Assembly: GCA_022447205.1 (NCBI GenBank)
Contig: JAKVBQ010000005.1
Span: 1-64,000, forward strand
Length of the DNA: 64,000 nucleotides
Origin: Phycisphaerales bacterium
GTDB taxonomy: Bacteria > Planctomycetota > Phycisphaerae > Phycisphaerales > SM1A02
Direction of reading: 5' to 3'
A program made the translations under genes and the position numbers. Shown piece after piece: positions 49,666 to 57,533 of this stretch (position 1 is the stretch's first letter; the number at the start of each line of letters is the position of its first letter). The notes beneath the pieces were generated by a model. The model ran no database searches, was not told where the DNA came from, and saw only the letters and a program-made list of their open reading frames with translations.

Positions 49666-51705
49666 ATGAAGATCATCACCACCCTGCTCGTCGCAAGCTG
49701 CCTCCTCGGAACCTCGACCACCGCCTTGCATGCCGCCGAAGGCCTGCAGGATCGCGACATCGACCGTGCCAGGGAAGCGGTGTACCCCGCCCTCGTGAAC
49801 ATCTCGGTGGTCGGCAAGCAGTACCAGAACGGCAAGCTGCGTCGATTCCCTGCAGCAGGCAGCGGCGTCATCGTCTCACCGGAAGGTCATGTCCTGACCA
49901 ACTTCCACGTCGCCGGAGACACGACGAGGATCACCTGCAAGCTCCCGGACGGCCGTGTCTTCCAGGCTGATCCGATCGTCCTCGATCCGCTCACGGATCT
50001 CGCGGTCCTGCAGCTCGAACTGGGTGACGGCGCGGATCGGGAGACGGTCCCCTTCGCCGTACTCGGGGATTCCGACGAACTCGAGATCGGTGACGACGTC
50101 TTCGCAATGGGCAACCCGCAGGCGCTCTCCAGCTCGATGACGAGAGGCATCGTCTCGAACCCGGCACGCGTCTTCACCAGCTTCACCGGAAACGAGATGG
50201 ACGAGGTCGATCTCGGCAGCGGCCAGCGAACCGGTCTCTTCACGAGGTGGATCCAGCATGACGCCCTCATCCTCGGCGGCAACAGCGGCGGACCCCTCGT
50301 CAATCTCGATGGCGAAGTCATCGGCATCAACGACCGGGGCGGCAGCGGCATGAGCTTCGCGATCCCCTCGCGGATCGCCTCGGACGTCCTGGAACAGGCC
50401 GTCGAGAAGGGCTTCGTCGAGCGCAGCTGGATGGGCATCTCGGTCAAGCCGGTCGACAAGATGGACCGCAAGGCCGGCGCACTCGTCACCTGGGTGGTCG
50501 AAGGCAGCCCGGCGGACCAGGCCGGACTCCGCGCCGGCGACATCATCGGCGAGATCGACGGCGAGACCGTGAGCGTGACGACTTTCGAGGAGATCCCCCC
50601 GCTGCTGAAGCGGATGGCCGACATCGAACCGGGCGCGCCCGCACCGATCGACTGGGAACGGGACGGCAACCGGATGTCCGGAACCGTCGTTCCCCAGCCC
50701 CTCGAGCAGTACCTCGGGGACGAGGATGAAGCACGCTCCTGGGGGATCACGGTCCGTGACATCACGACCCAGATGGCCCTCGGACGCCGCTACCCGGATG
50801 CGAATGGCGTGATGGTGACCGGCGTTCGGCCGGGTCGTCCCGCTGAAAAGGCACAACCCCAGATCCAGCGAGGCGACGTCATCGTGTCGATCGACGGCAT
50901 CGGGGTCGACGACATCGACAACTTCATGGACGAGGTGACGGACCTGGATGAAGGCCACGAGAGCCTCGTCATGTTCCGCCGCGGTGACGCGGAGATTCTC
51001 ACCGTGATCGAGACCGCAGCACAACGCGACGTCATCGGTGGCGGCGAACTGCCCCGGGCATGGCTCGGTGCCGAGACCCAGGTCCTCACGAAGTCCGTCG
51101 CCAAGGCGATCGGTCTCGAAAGCACGAAGGGCTTCCGAGTCACCCGCGTCTATCCGGGCACCGAGGCGGAAGCCGCCGGTCTTCGCACCGGCGACGTGAT
51201 CACCGCGATCGAAGGCGGTCGGCTTCGTGCCTCACGACCCCAGGATGCCGCGCAGCTCGCCCGTCGGATCGAGTCCCTTCCCGTCGACACGCCGGCTGAA
51301 TTCACCATCGTTCGCGACGGCGAGGAGACCGCCATGTCGATCATGATGGAGGCGACCCCGTCCTCGGTCAGCGAAACGGAATCCGCGGAGTCGGAACTCC
51401 TCGAGTTCACGGTCCGCGACCCGATCTTCATGGACGCCATCGACAAGCGCTGGGGCGACACCGTCCAGGGCGTGGTCGTGACCAACGTGGTCAGTGGCGG
51501 ATGGGCCTCCCTCGCCGGACTCCAGCAGGGCGATCTGCTCATCTCCATGAACGACCAGCCCATCGAGGGCATCCCTTCATTCGAAGCGGAACTCGCACGA
51601 ATCACCGATGAACGACCGTCCGTCGTGAAGGTCTTCGTGCTGCGTGACCACCGAACCAACTTCCTCTTCATCGAGCCGGACTGGCCCGAAGACGATGCCG
51701 CCTGA
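49666..51705 (+). CDS. HtrA/DegP-type serine protease with four PDZ domains
   Basis: A 679-residue exported trypsin-like protease. The signal peptide ends ALHAAEG (about 24). The triad is visible: His81 in LTNFHVAGD, Asp111 in LDPLTDLAVLQL, Ser207 in LILGGNSGGPLVNLDG. Four PDZ-like domains follow at about 235-310, 370-440, 470-550 and 595-670, each with a carboxylate-loop element (for example GLRAGDIIGEIDG, GLQQGDLLISMND). DegP normally has two, so this is a long member. It degrades or refolds misfolded periplasmic proteins. The ATG at 49666 follows GGAG and the signal peptide. A degenerate relative starts 30 bp after its stop. Confidence 0.92.
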   Translation: MKIITTLLVASCLLGTSTTALHAAEGLQDRDIDRAREAVYPALVNISVVGKQYQNGKLRRFPAAGSGVIVSPEGHVLTNFHVAGDTTRITCKLPDGRVFQADPIVLDPLTDLAVLQLELGDGADRETVPFAVLGDSDELEIGDDVFAMGNPQALSSSMTRGIVSNPARVFTSFTGNEMDEVDLGSGQRTGLFTRWIQHDALILGGNSGGPLVNLDGEVIGINDRGGSGMSFAIPSRIASDVLEQAVEKGFVERSWMGISVKPVDKMDRKAGALVTWVVEGSPADQAGLRAGDIIGEIDGETVSVTTFEEIPPLLKRMADIEPGAPAPIDWERDGNRMSGTVVPQPLEQYLGDEDEARSWGITVRDITTQMALGRRYPDANGVMVTGVRPGRPAEKAQPQIQRGDVIVSIDGIGVDDIDNFMDEVTDLDEGHESLVMFRRGDAEILTVIETAAQRDVIGGGELPRAWLGAETQVLTKSVAKAIGLESTKGFRVTRVYPGTEAEAAGLRTGDVITAIEGGRLRASRPQDAAQLARRIESLPVDTPAEFTIVRDGEETAMSIMMEATPSSVSETESAESELLEFTVRDPIFMDAIDKRWGDTVQGVVVTNVVSGGWASLAGLQQGDLLISMNDQPIEGIPSFEAELARITDERPSVVKVFVLRDHRTNFLFIEPDWPEDDAA

Positions 51706-51735
51706 ACACGAACCGGATCAATACGGAGACAACCA

Positions 51736-52593
51736 GTGAAGAAGACCCTTGCAACAGTTCTCACCACCGTTCTCGCCCTCGCCACCACCACGGGCGCGGC
51801 GACCACGAACGATGACAACGCCTACAAGCAGCTGATCGATGATCACGCCTCCTCGATCGTCACCGTGAAGTTCGTCATGAACGTCTCGATGGGCGGCGGC
51901 GGTGGCGGCATGGACCGCGAGATCCCGGTGGAGATCGACGGCATCGTCGTGAGCGACGACGGACTGATCATGATCCCGGGCGCACCCATGGACATGGCCA
52001 ACCAGATGCGCCGCCAGATGCGTGGCCGTCGAGGCGGTCGTGGCGGCGGTGGCGGCGGCGGCATGCCCGACATGGAGATCGAAGCCTCACCGACCGACAT
52101 CCGCGTGGTGATGGGCGATGACTTCGAGGAATACGACGCGGTGCTCGCGGCAAAGGACTCCACCCTCCAGCTCGCATTCGTGATGCTCGAGGACACCGAG
52201 GACCTCAAGCTCTCCCCGCTCAAGCTCGATGCCGACAGCGAGCCGGGAATCGGCGAGGAACTGCTCGCGCTTGCACGTCTCAACGAGGAGTATGACTACG
52301 CCCCCTACTTCGCGACCGTCCAGATCACCGGTTCGGTCAACCAGCCGCGCAGGATGTGGTGCATCTCGACGCAGCTGTTCTCGCCGGGCCTCCCCGTCTT
52401 CAACCATGCCGGTGCGTTCATCGGCATCATGGGCGACGGAACCAGTGGCGGCGATGACGCCGGCATGGGCGGCATGATGGGTGGCCAGAGCGGATATCCG
52501 TTCCTGATTCCCGTCAAGCAGGTCGCACCGATCGTGAAGCAGGCGCATGAACGCGGCAAGGCGATCGTCACCGGAGAAGGCGCCGGCGCCTGA
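51736..52593 (+). CDS. Secreted degenerate trypsin-like protein (pseudoprotease)
   Basis: A 285-residue exported protein starting at GTG after GGAGACAACCA, with a signal peptide (about 1-22). It follows the core of the upstream HtrA: IDGIVVSDDGLIMIPGAPMD aligns with SGVIVSPEGHVLTNFH but has no His; LAAKDSTLQLAFVML aligns with DPLTDLAVLQL but has no Asp; LFSPGLPVFNHAGAFIGI aligns with the Ser loop, where a Ser stands in altered context (SPG, not SGG). A Met/Gly/Arg-rich insert lies at about 85-112. It is therefore probably inactive and may regulate, or present substrates to, the active protease. It is co-transcribed and ends at a strong terminator. Confidence 0.75.
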   Translation: MKKTLATVLTTVLALATTTGAATTNDDNAYKQLIDDHASSIVTVKFVMNVSMGGGGGGMDREIPVEIDGIVVSDDGLIMIPGAPMDMANQMRRQMRGRRGGRGGGGGGGMPDMEIEASPTDIRVVMGDDFEEYDAVLAAKDSTLQLAFVMLEDTEDLKLSPLKLDADSEPGIGEELLALARLNEEYDYAPYFATVQITGSVNQPRRMWCISTQLFSPGLPVFNHAGAFIGIMGDGTSGGDDAGMGGMMGGQSGYPFLIPVKQVAPIVKQAHERGKAIVTGEGAGA

Positions 52594-52615
52594 ACCGACA
52601 CACCATGATCCTTCC

Positions 52616-52646
52616 ACAGCGCGGGCGTCGACGCCCGCGCTGTTTC
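52616..52646 (+). terminator. Rho-independent terminator after the protease pair
   Basis: A perfect 12-bp stem (ACAGCGCGGGCG / CGCCCGCGCTGT) with a TCGA loop, then TTTCATC, 23 bases after the stop at 52593. Confidence 0.8.
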
Positions 52647-52679
52647 ATCGTGGGAACTCATCACCTGCTCGATGACTGA

Positions 52680-52693
52680 TACCATCCCTCTCC
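52680..52693 (+). promoter_or_regulatory. Possible -10 box close to a start codon
   Basis: TACCAT (52680-52685), then 8 bases and the ATG at 52694, without a Shine-Dalgarno sequence. A second in-frame ATG follows at 52700. Confidence 0.35.
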
Positions 52694-53998
52694 ATGACCA
52701 TGAACACCGACCGATTCAATCTTCCCGAACTCGCAACCGAGCTGGGCAGTGGAGAACGATCTCTCGACAGCTTCATCGACGAACTCGAGGTGCGCTTCAA
52801 CGAGATCGAATCGGACATCATGGCATTCGTGGAGGAGCCGAAACGCTTTGAACGACTTCGACGTGACGCCCGCGCGCTGGCCGAACGTCACCCGGACCCG
52901 CAGGATCGACCACCCCTCTTCGGAGTCCCGATCGCGGTGAAGGACATCTTCAACGTGGCAGGCTTCGAGACACGGGCCGGCACCACCCTTCCCCCCGAGA
53001 CCTTCGAAGGGCCGGAGGCCCCGAGCGTCACCGCGCTTCGCGATGCCGGCGCACTCGTCCTCGGCAAGTCGGTGACCACGGAATTCGCCTATCTGGCCAA
53101 CGGGCCGACCCGGAACCCGAACGACCTCGAACACACGCCCGGCGGGTCATCGAGCGGCTCGGCAGCCGCGGTCGCCGCGGGACTGGTCCCCCTCGCGATG
53201 GGTTCACAGACCGTCGGCTCCCTGATCAGGCCGGGCGCGTTCTGTGGAGTCTGCGCGTTCAAGCCGACCCAGGCTCGCGTGCCGACCACCGGCGTCGTGC
53301 CACTGGCGCCTTCCGTGGATCACGTCGGACTGCTCGCACCGGATGTCGCCTCGATCGAGGCGGGTTGCCGCGCGATGATCGACGACTGGAAGAACACGAC
53401 ACCGGACAGGCTCCCCACCCTCGGCATTCCCCACGAGGACTACCTGGCACACGCGGAGGACACCGGGCGTGCCCACTTCGGAATGGTCTGCGAGCTGCTC
53501 GGTTCGGAAGGCGTCGAACTCAGGAAGACCGATGCGCTGGCCGGATTCGACGCCCTCTTCGAACGGCACTTCGACCTGTGCGCCCATGAAGCCGCACGAT
53601 GCCATGAGGCATGGCGAGCGAACTGGCAGAAGAAGTACGACCCACGCACCCTGAAGCTCCTCGACCATGCACGGAACGTGAACGACGCGCGAGCCGCGGA
53701 ATGCCTCGCTTCATGTGATGCACTGCGCGTGGAACTCGAACGGTGCATGGATGAACATGGCATCGACCTGTGGATCGCACCGGCCGCGACGGGGCCCGCA
53801 CCACTGGGCATCGGTTCCACCGGGAACGGCATCATGAACGCACCCTGGACCCATGCCCGAATGCCCACGCTGGGCATCCCGGCCGGCCGGACCGCGGACG
53901 GCCTTCCGATGGGTGTTCAGGTGTCCGGGCGCACCCGAGCCGATGAACACGTCACGGCCTGGGGCAGCCTGATCGAACCCATGCTGGGACGCCACTGA
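52694..53998 (+). CDS. Amidase (amidase signature family)
   Basis: A 434-residue amidase-signature enzyme that hydrolyses an amide bond with a Ser-Ser-Lys triad. The Lys lies in FGVPIAVKDIFNVAGFETRA; the Gly/Ser-rich signature is GGSSSGSAAAVAAGLVPLAM, followed by GSQTVGSLIRPGAFCGVCAF with the nucleophilic and relay serines. It is a stand-alone amidase rather than GatA, because gatB and gatC are not nearby and the C-terminus differs. The substrate is unknown. It converges with the cupredoxin gene (18-bp gap). Confidence 0.9.
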   Translation: MTMNTDRFNLPELATELGSGERSLDSFIDELEVRFNEIESDIMAFVEEPKRFERLRRDARALAERHPDPQDRPPLFGVPIAVKDIFNVAGFETRAGTTLPPETFEGPEAPSVTALRDAGALVLGKSVTTEFAYLANGPTRNPNDLEHTPGGSSSGSAAAVAAGLVPLAMGSQTVGSLIRPGAFCGVCAFKPTQARVPTTGVVPLAPSVDHVGLLAPDVASIEAGCRAMIDDWKNTTPDRLPTLGIPHEDYLAHAEDTGRAHFGMVCELLGSEGVELRKTDALAGFDALFERHFDLCAHEAARCHEAWRANWQKKYDPRTLKLLDHARNVNDARAAECLASCDALRVELERCMDEHGIDLWIAPAATGPAPLGIGSTGNGIMNAPWTHARMPTLGIPAGRTADGLPMGVQVSGRTRADEHVTAWGSLIEPMLGRH

Positions 53999-54016
53999 AC
54001 CGACGGCTGCGGAAGC

Positions 54017-55129
54017 TCAGGGACAGACACCCCAGCTGCCGAGCAGGATCGAAAGGTCGGCACCATCGACCTTGCCGTTGTCGTCGAGGTCGGCGACACA
54101 CGAGCTACCGCCGTCATCGTCGTCATCGTCGTCATCGTCGTTCAGAACGATCGAGAAGAACCCGGCGTTCTCGACGACGATCGTGGAGATTCCGACGGGG
54201 AATACCGTCGCCGGCTCGTCACGTGCCTCATCGGGCATGGTGAATCCGGTGCCCGACACGGCACCCACCCACATCAACGAACGCTCGACGTCGGCACCGG
54301 TCACCTCGAGACCGAGCTCGACTCGCGAAGCCGGATCGTTGGTCGCCCCGATCCAGAGCGTCTCGGCATCCCTGCTGGTCGTCGACCAGATCGAGACACC
54401 GTTCAAGCCGCTGATCGAGTCGACCATCAGGTCACCATCATCCGAGGATCCGGAACCGGATCCCGCATGGTCCTGCCAGTCGAGTTCGATTACATCGACA
54501 TCACCGCTTGCAAGCAAGCCGTGTGCTCCGGCCTCCATGACGATCTCATGGTCGATGCCTGCCCAATATGTCTCGGACACACCAGTGACCAGGTTCCGAT
54601 GGCTCACGGAGCCCGAACCGCTGATCGCGAGCGTCAGCATGGAGAGGCCTTCCTCGACCTCGAACCCCATCGTGAACCGATCCGCATCACCACCGCCGAA
54701 GGTGAGCCTCATCCTGCTGGTTGCAGCCGGATCACCGAATTCCACCGAGGAGGCTTCGATCCCGACGTAGCGGATCCTCGCACCGGTATCGACCAGGATG
54801 CTGCCTTGCATGCCCATGTCACAGTGCGGCACGCAGAAGTATGGAATGGTCCCGGATGCATCAGACGGCACCTCCCACTCGAAGACCGGGGTGTCCTCAT
54901 CCAGGGGGCTGTCGAACAGACCGTCCGCCTTGCAATCGTCGCCAGAGGTCACGGTGTGAACACCGGTCACCCAGGTCCAGCGGATCACGTCACCAGGTCG
55001 GGCCACGACGGTCTCGGGTTCGAACGTCAGCATCTGCACCTCGACGTCGATCGTGTCGGCCTGGAGAGCCGATCCGAGTCCGGAGCAAGCAAGGAGTGCG
55101 AGGAGCAACGAATTCATTTGAGTGCGCAT
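54017..55129 (-). CDS. Secreted cupredoxin with dockerin-like C-terminus
   Basis: A 370-residue exported protein with a signal peptide (about 1-24). Residues about 26-118 are a plastocyanin-like cupredoxin: His58 in TGVHTVTSG and Cys99-x2-His102-x4-Met107 in FCVPHCDMGM give a complete type 1 copper site. A beta-rich domain (about 120-335) follows, then nine consecutive Asp residues and a single dockerin-like repeat (GADLSILLGSWGVCP). AGGAGAGG precedes the ATG at 55129. It could carry electrons at the cell surface. Attaching a copper protein by a dockerin-like end is unusual. Confidence 0.83.
   Translation of the reverse strand: MRTQMNSLLLALLACSGLGSALQADTIDVEVQMLTFEPETVVARPGDVIRWTWVTGVHTVTSGDDCKADGLFDSPLDEDTPVFEWEVPSDASGTIPYFCVPHCDMGMQGSILVDTGARIRYVGIEASSVEFGDPAATSRMRLTFGGGDADRFTMGFEVEEGLSMLTLAISGSGSVSHRNLVTGVSETYWAGIDHEIVMEAGAHGLLASGDVDVIELDWQDHAGSGSGSSDDGDLMVDSISGLNGVSIWSTTSRDAETLWIGATNDPASRVELGLEVTGADVERSLMWVGAVSGTGFTMPDEARDEPATVFPVGISTIVVENAGFFSIVLNDDDDDDDDDGGSSCVADLDDNGKVDGADLSILLGSWGVCP
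54113..54139 (-). repeat. Short tandem repeat, 3 x 9 bp, encoding poly-Asp
   Basis: Three copies of GTCATCGTC (plus strand) encode nine aspartates between the beta-rich domain and the dockerin-like repeat. Slippage here would change the linker length in steps of three residues and keep the frame. Confidence 0.8.
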
Positions 55130-55467
55130 GGACAGCCTCTCCTGATGGATGTTCTGTGGAATCTATCTCCTGCTCCCAGTCTGACCGATATGCGTGAAAT
55201 GACCATGATTCAGCTGCGAATTCCAGAAGATCGGGCCGCCAGACATGACCGGTAACGGCTGAAATCGCAAGGATCCGACAATTCGCCACCGAGTGGCGAA
55301 CACGGCTGGCACCTCCAGAAGGGTCGAATTCTCGTGCGAAGAGGGTGATTTCATCTTTTTCATGGTGTCGATGCATGCCTCGCCCCGCGTGTGCGTTGAA
55401 GACATGGAACAAGGTCCCACGGGGACCATCCGGGCCATCACGCGTTCCCAACACAGGAGACAATTCA
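55130..55467 (+). other. Divergent intergenic region of 338 bp
   Basis: No convincing gene is found between the cupredoxin and the unknown exported protein. It contains a palindrome TTCGCCAC-CGA-GTGGCGAA (55282-55300) and GGTCCC-ACG-GGGACC (55413-55427). Either could be an operator or an RNA hairpin in the leader of the rightward gene. No clear -35/-10 pair was found. Confidence 0.4.
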
Positions 55468-56316
55468 ATGCCCCACTCGAGACTTTCCAAGGCTGTCGTT
55501 CTGTCCATGCTCGTCATTGCCGCTCCCATCCTGGCATCGGGAGGCGTACAGGAGACGCCGCCACCGCCAAACGTGCCCGACATGGACGCACCTGATTCGA
55601 TCGGACTGAAGCAACTGCCACGCCCTGCAAAGGGTGGCACGATGCGACGTGCGATGGCGGTGCAGCGAAAGGACGGCAGCATCGAGTATTCGACCCAGAT
55701 CGACTTTCCAGGCGGACCGCTTGCCGACTACGTCGAGCTGCTTCGTGGCAGCTTTCCCGAGGAGTCCGTGGTGCTGGCCCCCGGAGTGGCGGGTTTCATG
55801 GTCCCCCCCATCAGGATCAATTCCTCATCGATACGTCCTGCGCTCGACGTGGTCTGCAACTACGAAGGCACGCTGGTCTTCGAAGAGGAAGGCCGAAACC
55901 AGACCCGGGCGCTCCTCGTGAACGAATTCATCCATCCGAAGATCCACCGGATCAATGCGGACATCGTCCAGGCGCCGACTCGTTCCAACACCCAGTCACG
56001 GACCAGAAGGGTCAGCGAGCCTGATCAGAGAGTCACCCTGGTGTACTCCGTCCGGACGATGCTCGAGGATGCCGGCATGAGCATCAAGGACATCCAGGGC
56101 ACCCTCAAGGCGGGAGCCGAGATGTCGAAGGGCGCGGAAGTCGAGATCAAGTACTTCGAACCGACGTCGATGCTCTTCATTTCCGGAAGTGGTGAGCAGA
56201 TCGACACGATGGAATCCGCCTTCATGGTCCTGGAGGAGATGGCGGCGGAGCTTGCCGTGGAACGATGGCACGATGAGAACGTCCGCAAGGGGAAGGCGAA
56301 GAAGATCGAGGACTGA
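55468..56316 (+). CDS. Unknown exported protein, possibly with a secretin-N-like domain
   Basis: A 282-residue protein starting at ATG 55468 after AGGAGA. It has a signal peptide (VVLSMLVIAAPILASG) and a Pro-rich early region. Two alpha/beta parts follow. The last (LFISGSGEQIDTMESAFMVL) resembles the N-domain repeat of secretins, where a strand with I-x-G is followed by a helix beginning near E-x-[IL]. GGPLADYVELLRGSFPEESV near residue 75 looks like an STN-type element. No secretin pore is encoded. The assignment is structural guesswork; function unknown. Confidence 0.65.
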   Translation: MPHSRLSKAVVLSMLVIAAPILASGGVQETPPPPNVPDMDAPDSIGLKQLPRPAKGGTMRRAMAVQRKDGSIEYSTQIDFPGGPLADYVELLRGSFPEESVVLAPGVAGFMVPPIRINSSSIRPALDVVCNYEGTLVFEEEGRNQTRALLVNEFIHPKIHRINADIVQAPTRSNTQSRTRRVSEPDQRVTLVYSVRTMLEDAGMSIKDIQGTLKAGAEMSKGAEVEIKYFEPTSMLFISGSGEQIDTMESAFMVLEEMAAELAVERWHDENVRKGKAKKIED

Positions 56317-56363
56317 CCGACACCACCACGAGGGACCGTACACACGGATCCCATCAACCAGGA

Positions 56364-56396
56364 AGACGCCTCGAACGGATCGAGGCGTCTTTCTTC
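56364..56396 (+). terminator. Rho-independent terminator
   Basis: AGACGCCTCG / CGAGGCGTCT (10-bp perfect stem, 7-base loop), followed by TTCTTC, 47 bases after the stop of the unknown exported protein. The rest of 56397-56549 shows no clear element apart from the GGGGAAACG before the next ATG. Confidence 0.75.
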
Positions 56397-56549
56397 GTGA
56401 TGGAAGTGCCGCCATCGAAGCTAAAACCCGATGCGGTCCGTGCATCAGCCCGAAATGGGCAATCACTCGAACTCCTCATGGATACCCGCGTAGCACGATT
56501 GGCGGGGCACGAGCCGCGCGCCTGAAACACGAATCCATGGGGAAACGAA

Positions 56550-57440
56550 ATGAACATCCTCGTCATCGGGGCGACCGGTCTGTTCGGTTCACGCCTCTGT
56601 CCCATCCTTGCCGGGAGCGGCCACCACGTGCTGGCCATGACCAGGTCGCCGGAGACCGCAAAGGACCTCACTGCATTCGACATCACCGGAGTCGTCGGCG
56701 ACCTCGACGACCCCGAGACCCTTCGAGAACACATGATGCTGTCGGACCGGGTCTTCATCGCGAGCCCGATCCATCCCGAACTCGGTCGCCGCGAGGCGGA
56801 CGCGATCCGGATGGCGGAAGCATGCGGTGTCGAACAGGTGGTGAAGATCCATGGCGCGGTCAGGCACGATGACGACCTGCTCGAAAGACAGCACGAGATC
56901 GCGATCAATGCACTTCGCGAATCGAATCTCCACTGGACATTGATCTCCCCCCAGACGGTGATGGAGACCAACCTCCTCGCCCAGATGGAGTCGATCCAGT
57001 ACCTCGGCCAGATGATCGGAGCGGCCGGTGATGGCAGGGTCGGCATGGTTGCCGCAGAGGATTGCGCGGAAGCCGCCGCAGTCGCGTTGACCTGCGATCC
57101 ACCCCTGCTCGACGAACGGGACCTCGTGATCACCGGCCCGGAATCCCTGACCTACGAGGAGATCGCCGGATTGCTTTCCGAGGTGATCGGTCGGCGGATC
57201 CAGTACACGGACTTCGAGGAACAGGAGTTCAGGCAGCTGCTCGTCGACTTCGGCATGCCCGAGGAGGACATCGAACTCCAGGTGCTCTGCCACTTCCGGG
57301 AGATGCGCCGGGGCCATGCCGGACTGGTCACGGACACGTTTGAATGGCTGACCGGGAGCAGACCGCTGTCCGTCCGCGAATGGGCGCATGAACATCGCCG
57401 GGCGTTCATCCCGCATGAAGCAGGCCGCACCGGACACTGA
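56550..57440 (+). CDS. NAD(P)-binding NmrA-like / atypical SDR protein
   Basis: A 296-residue Rossmann protein. The nucleotide loop is MNILVIGATGLFGSRLCPIL (GATGLFG at 7-13), with TRSPETA contacting NADP. DITGVVGDLDDPETLREHM and HWTLISPQTVMETNLLAQME are typical of the NmrA/NAD(P)H azoreductase-like group, which also includes redox sensors. The usual YxxxK catalytic pair is not present, so it may sense or bind rather than reduce. It stands alone on the plus strand. Confidence 0.85.
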   Translation: MNILVIGATGLFGSRLCPILAGSGHHVLAMTRSPETAKDLTAFDITGVVGDLDDPETLREHMMLSDRVFIASPIHPELGRREADAIRMAEACGVEQVVKIHGAVRHDDDLLERQHEIAINALRESNLHWTLISPQTVMETNLLAQMESIQYLGQMIGAAGDGRVGMVAAEDCAEAAAVALTCDPPLLDERDLVITGPESLTYEEIAGLLSEVIGRRIQYTDFEEQEFRQLLVDFGMPEEDIELQVLCHFREMRRGHAGLVTDTFEWLTGSRPLSVREWAHEHRRAFIPHEAGRTGH

Positions 57441-57533
57441 TCCCGGAACGGAAGCGCGTCACGAATCCACCCCAACGACGACCACTCGAGCCATCCGGCC
57501 CGGGTGGTCGTCACGTTGGTGGGCGAAGCCCCG

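Noticed and set aside
54113-54139. Possible CRISPR-like or regulatory repeat
   Set aside because: It is only three 9-bp units inside a coding frame, giving poly-Asp; no spacers exist.
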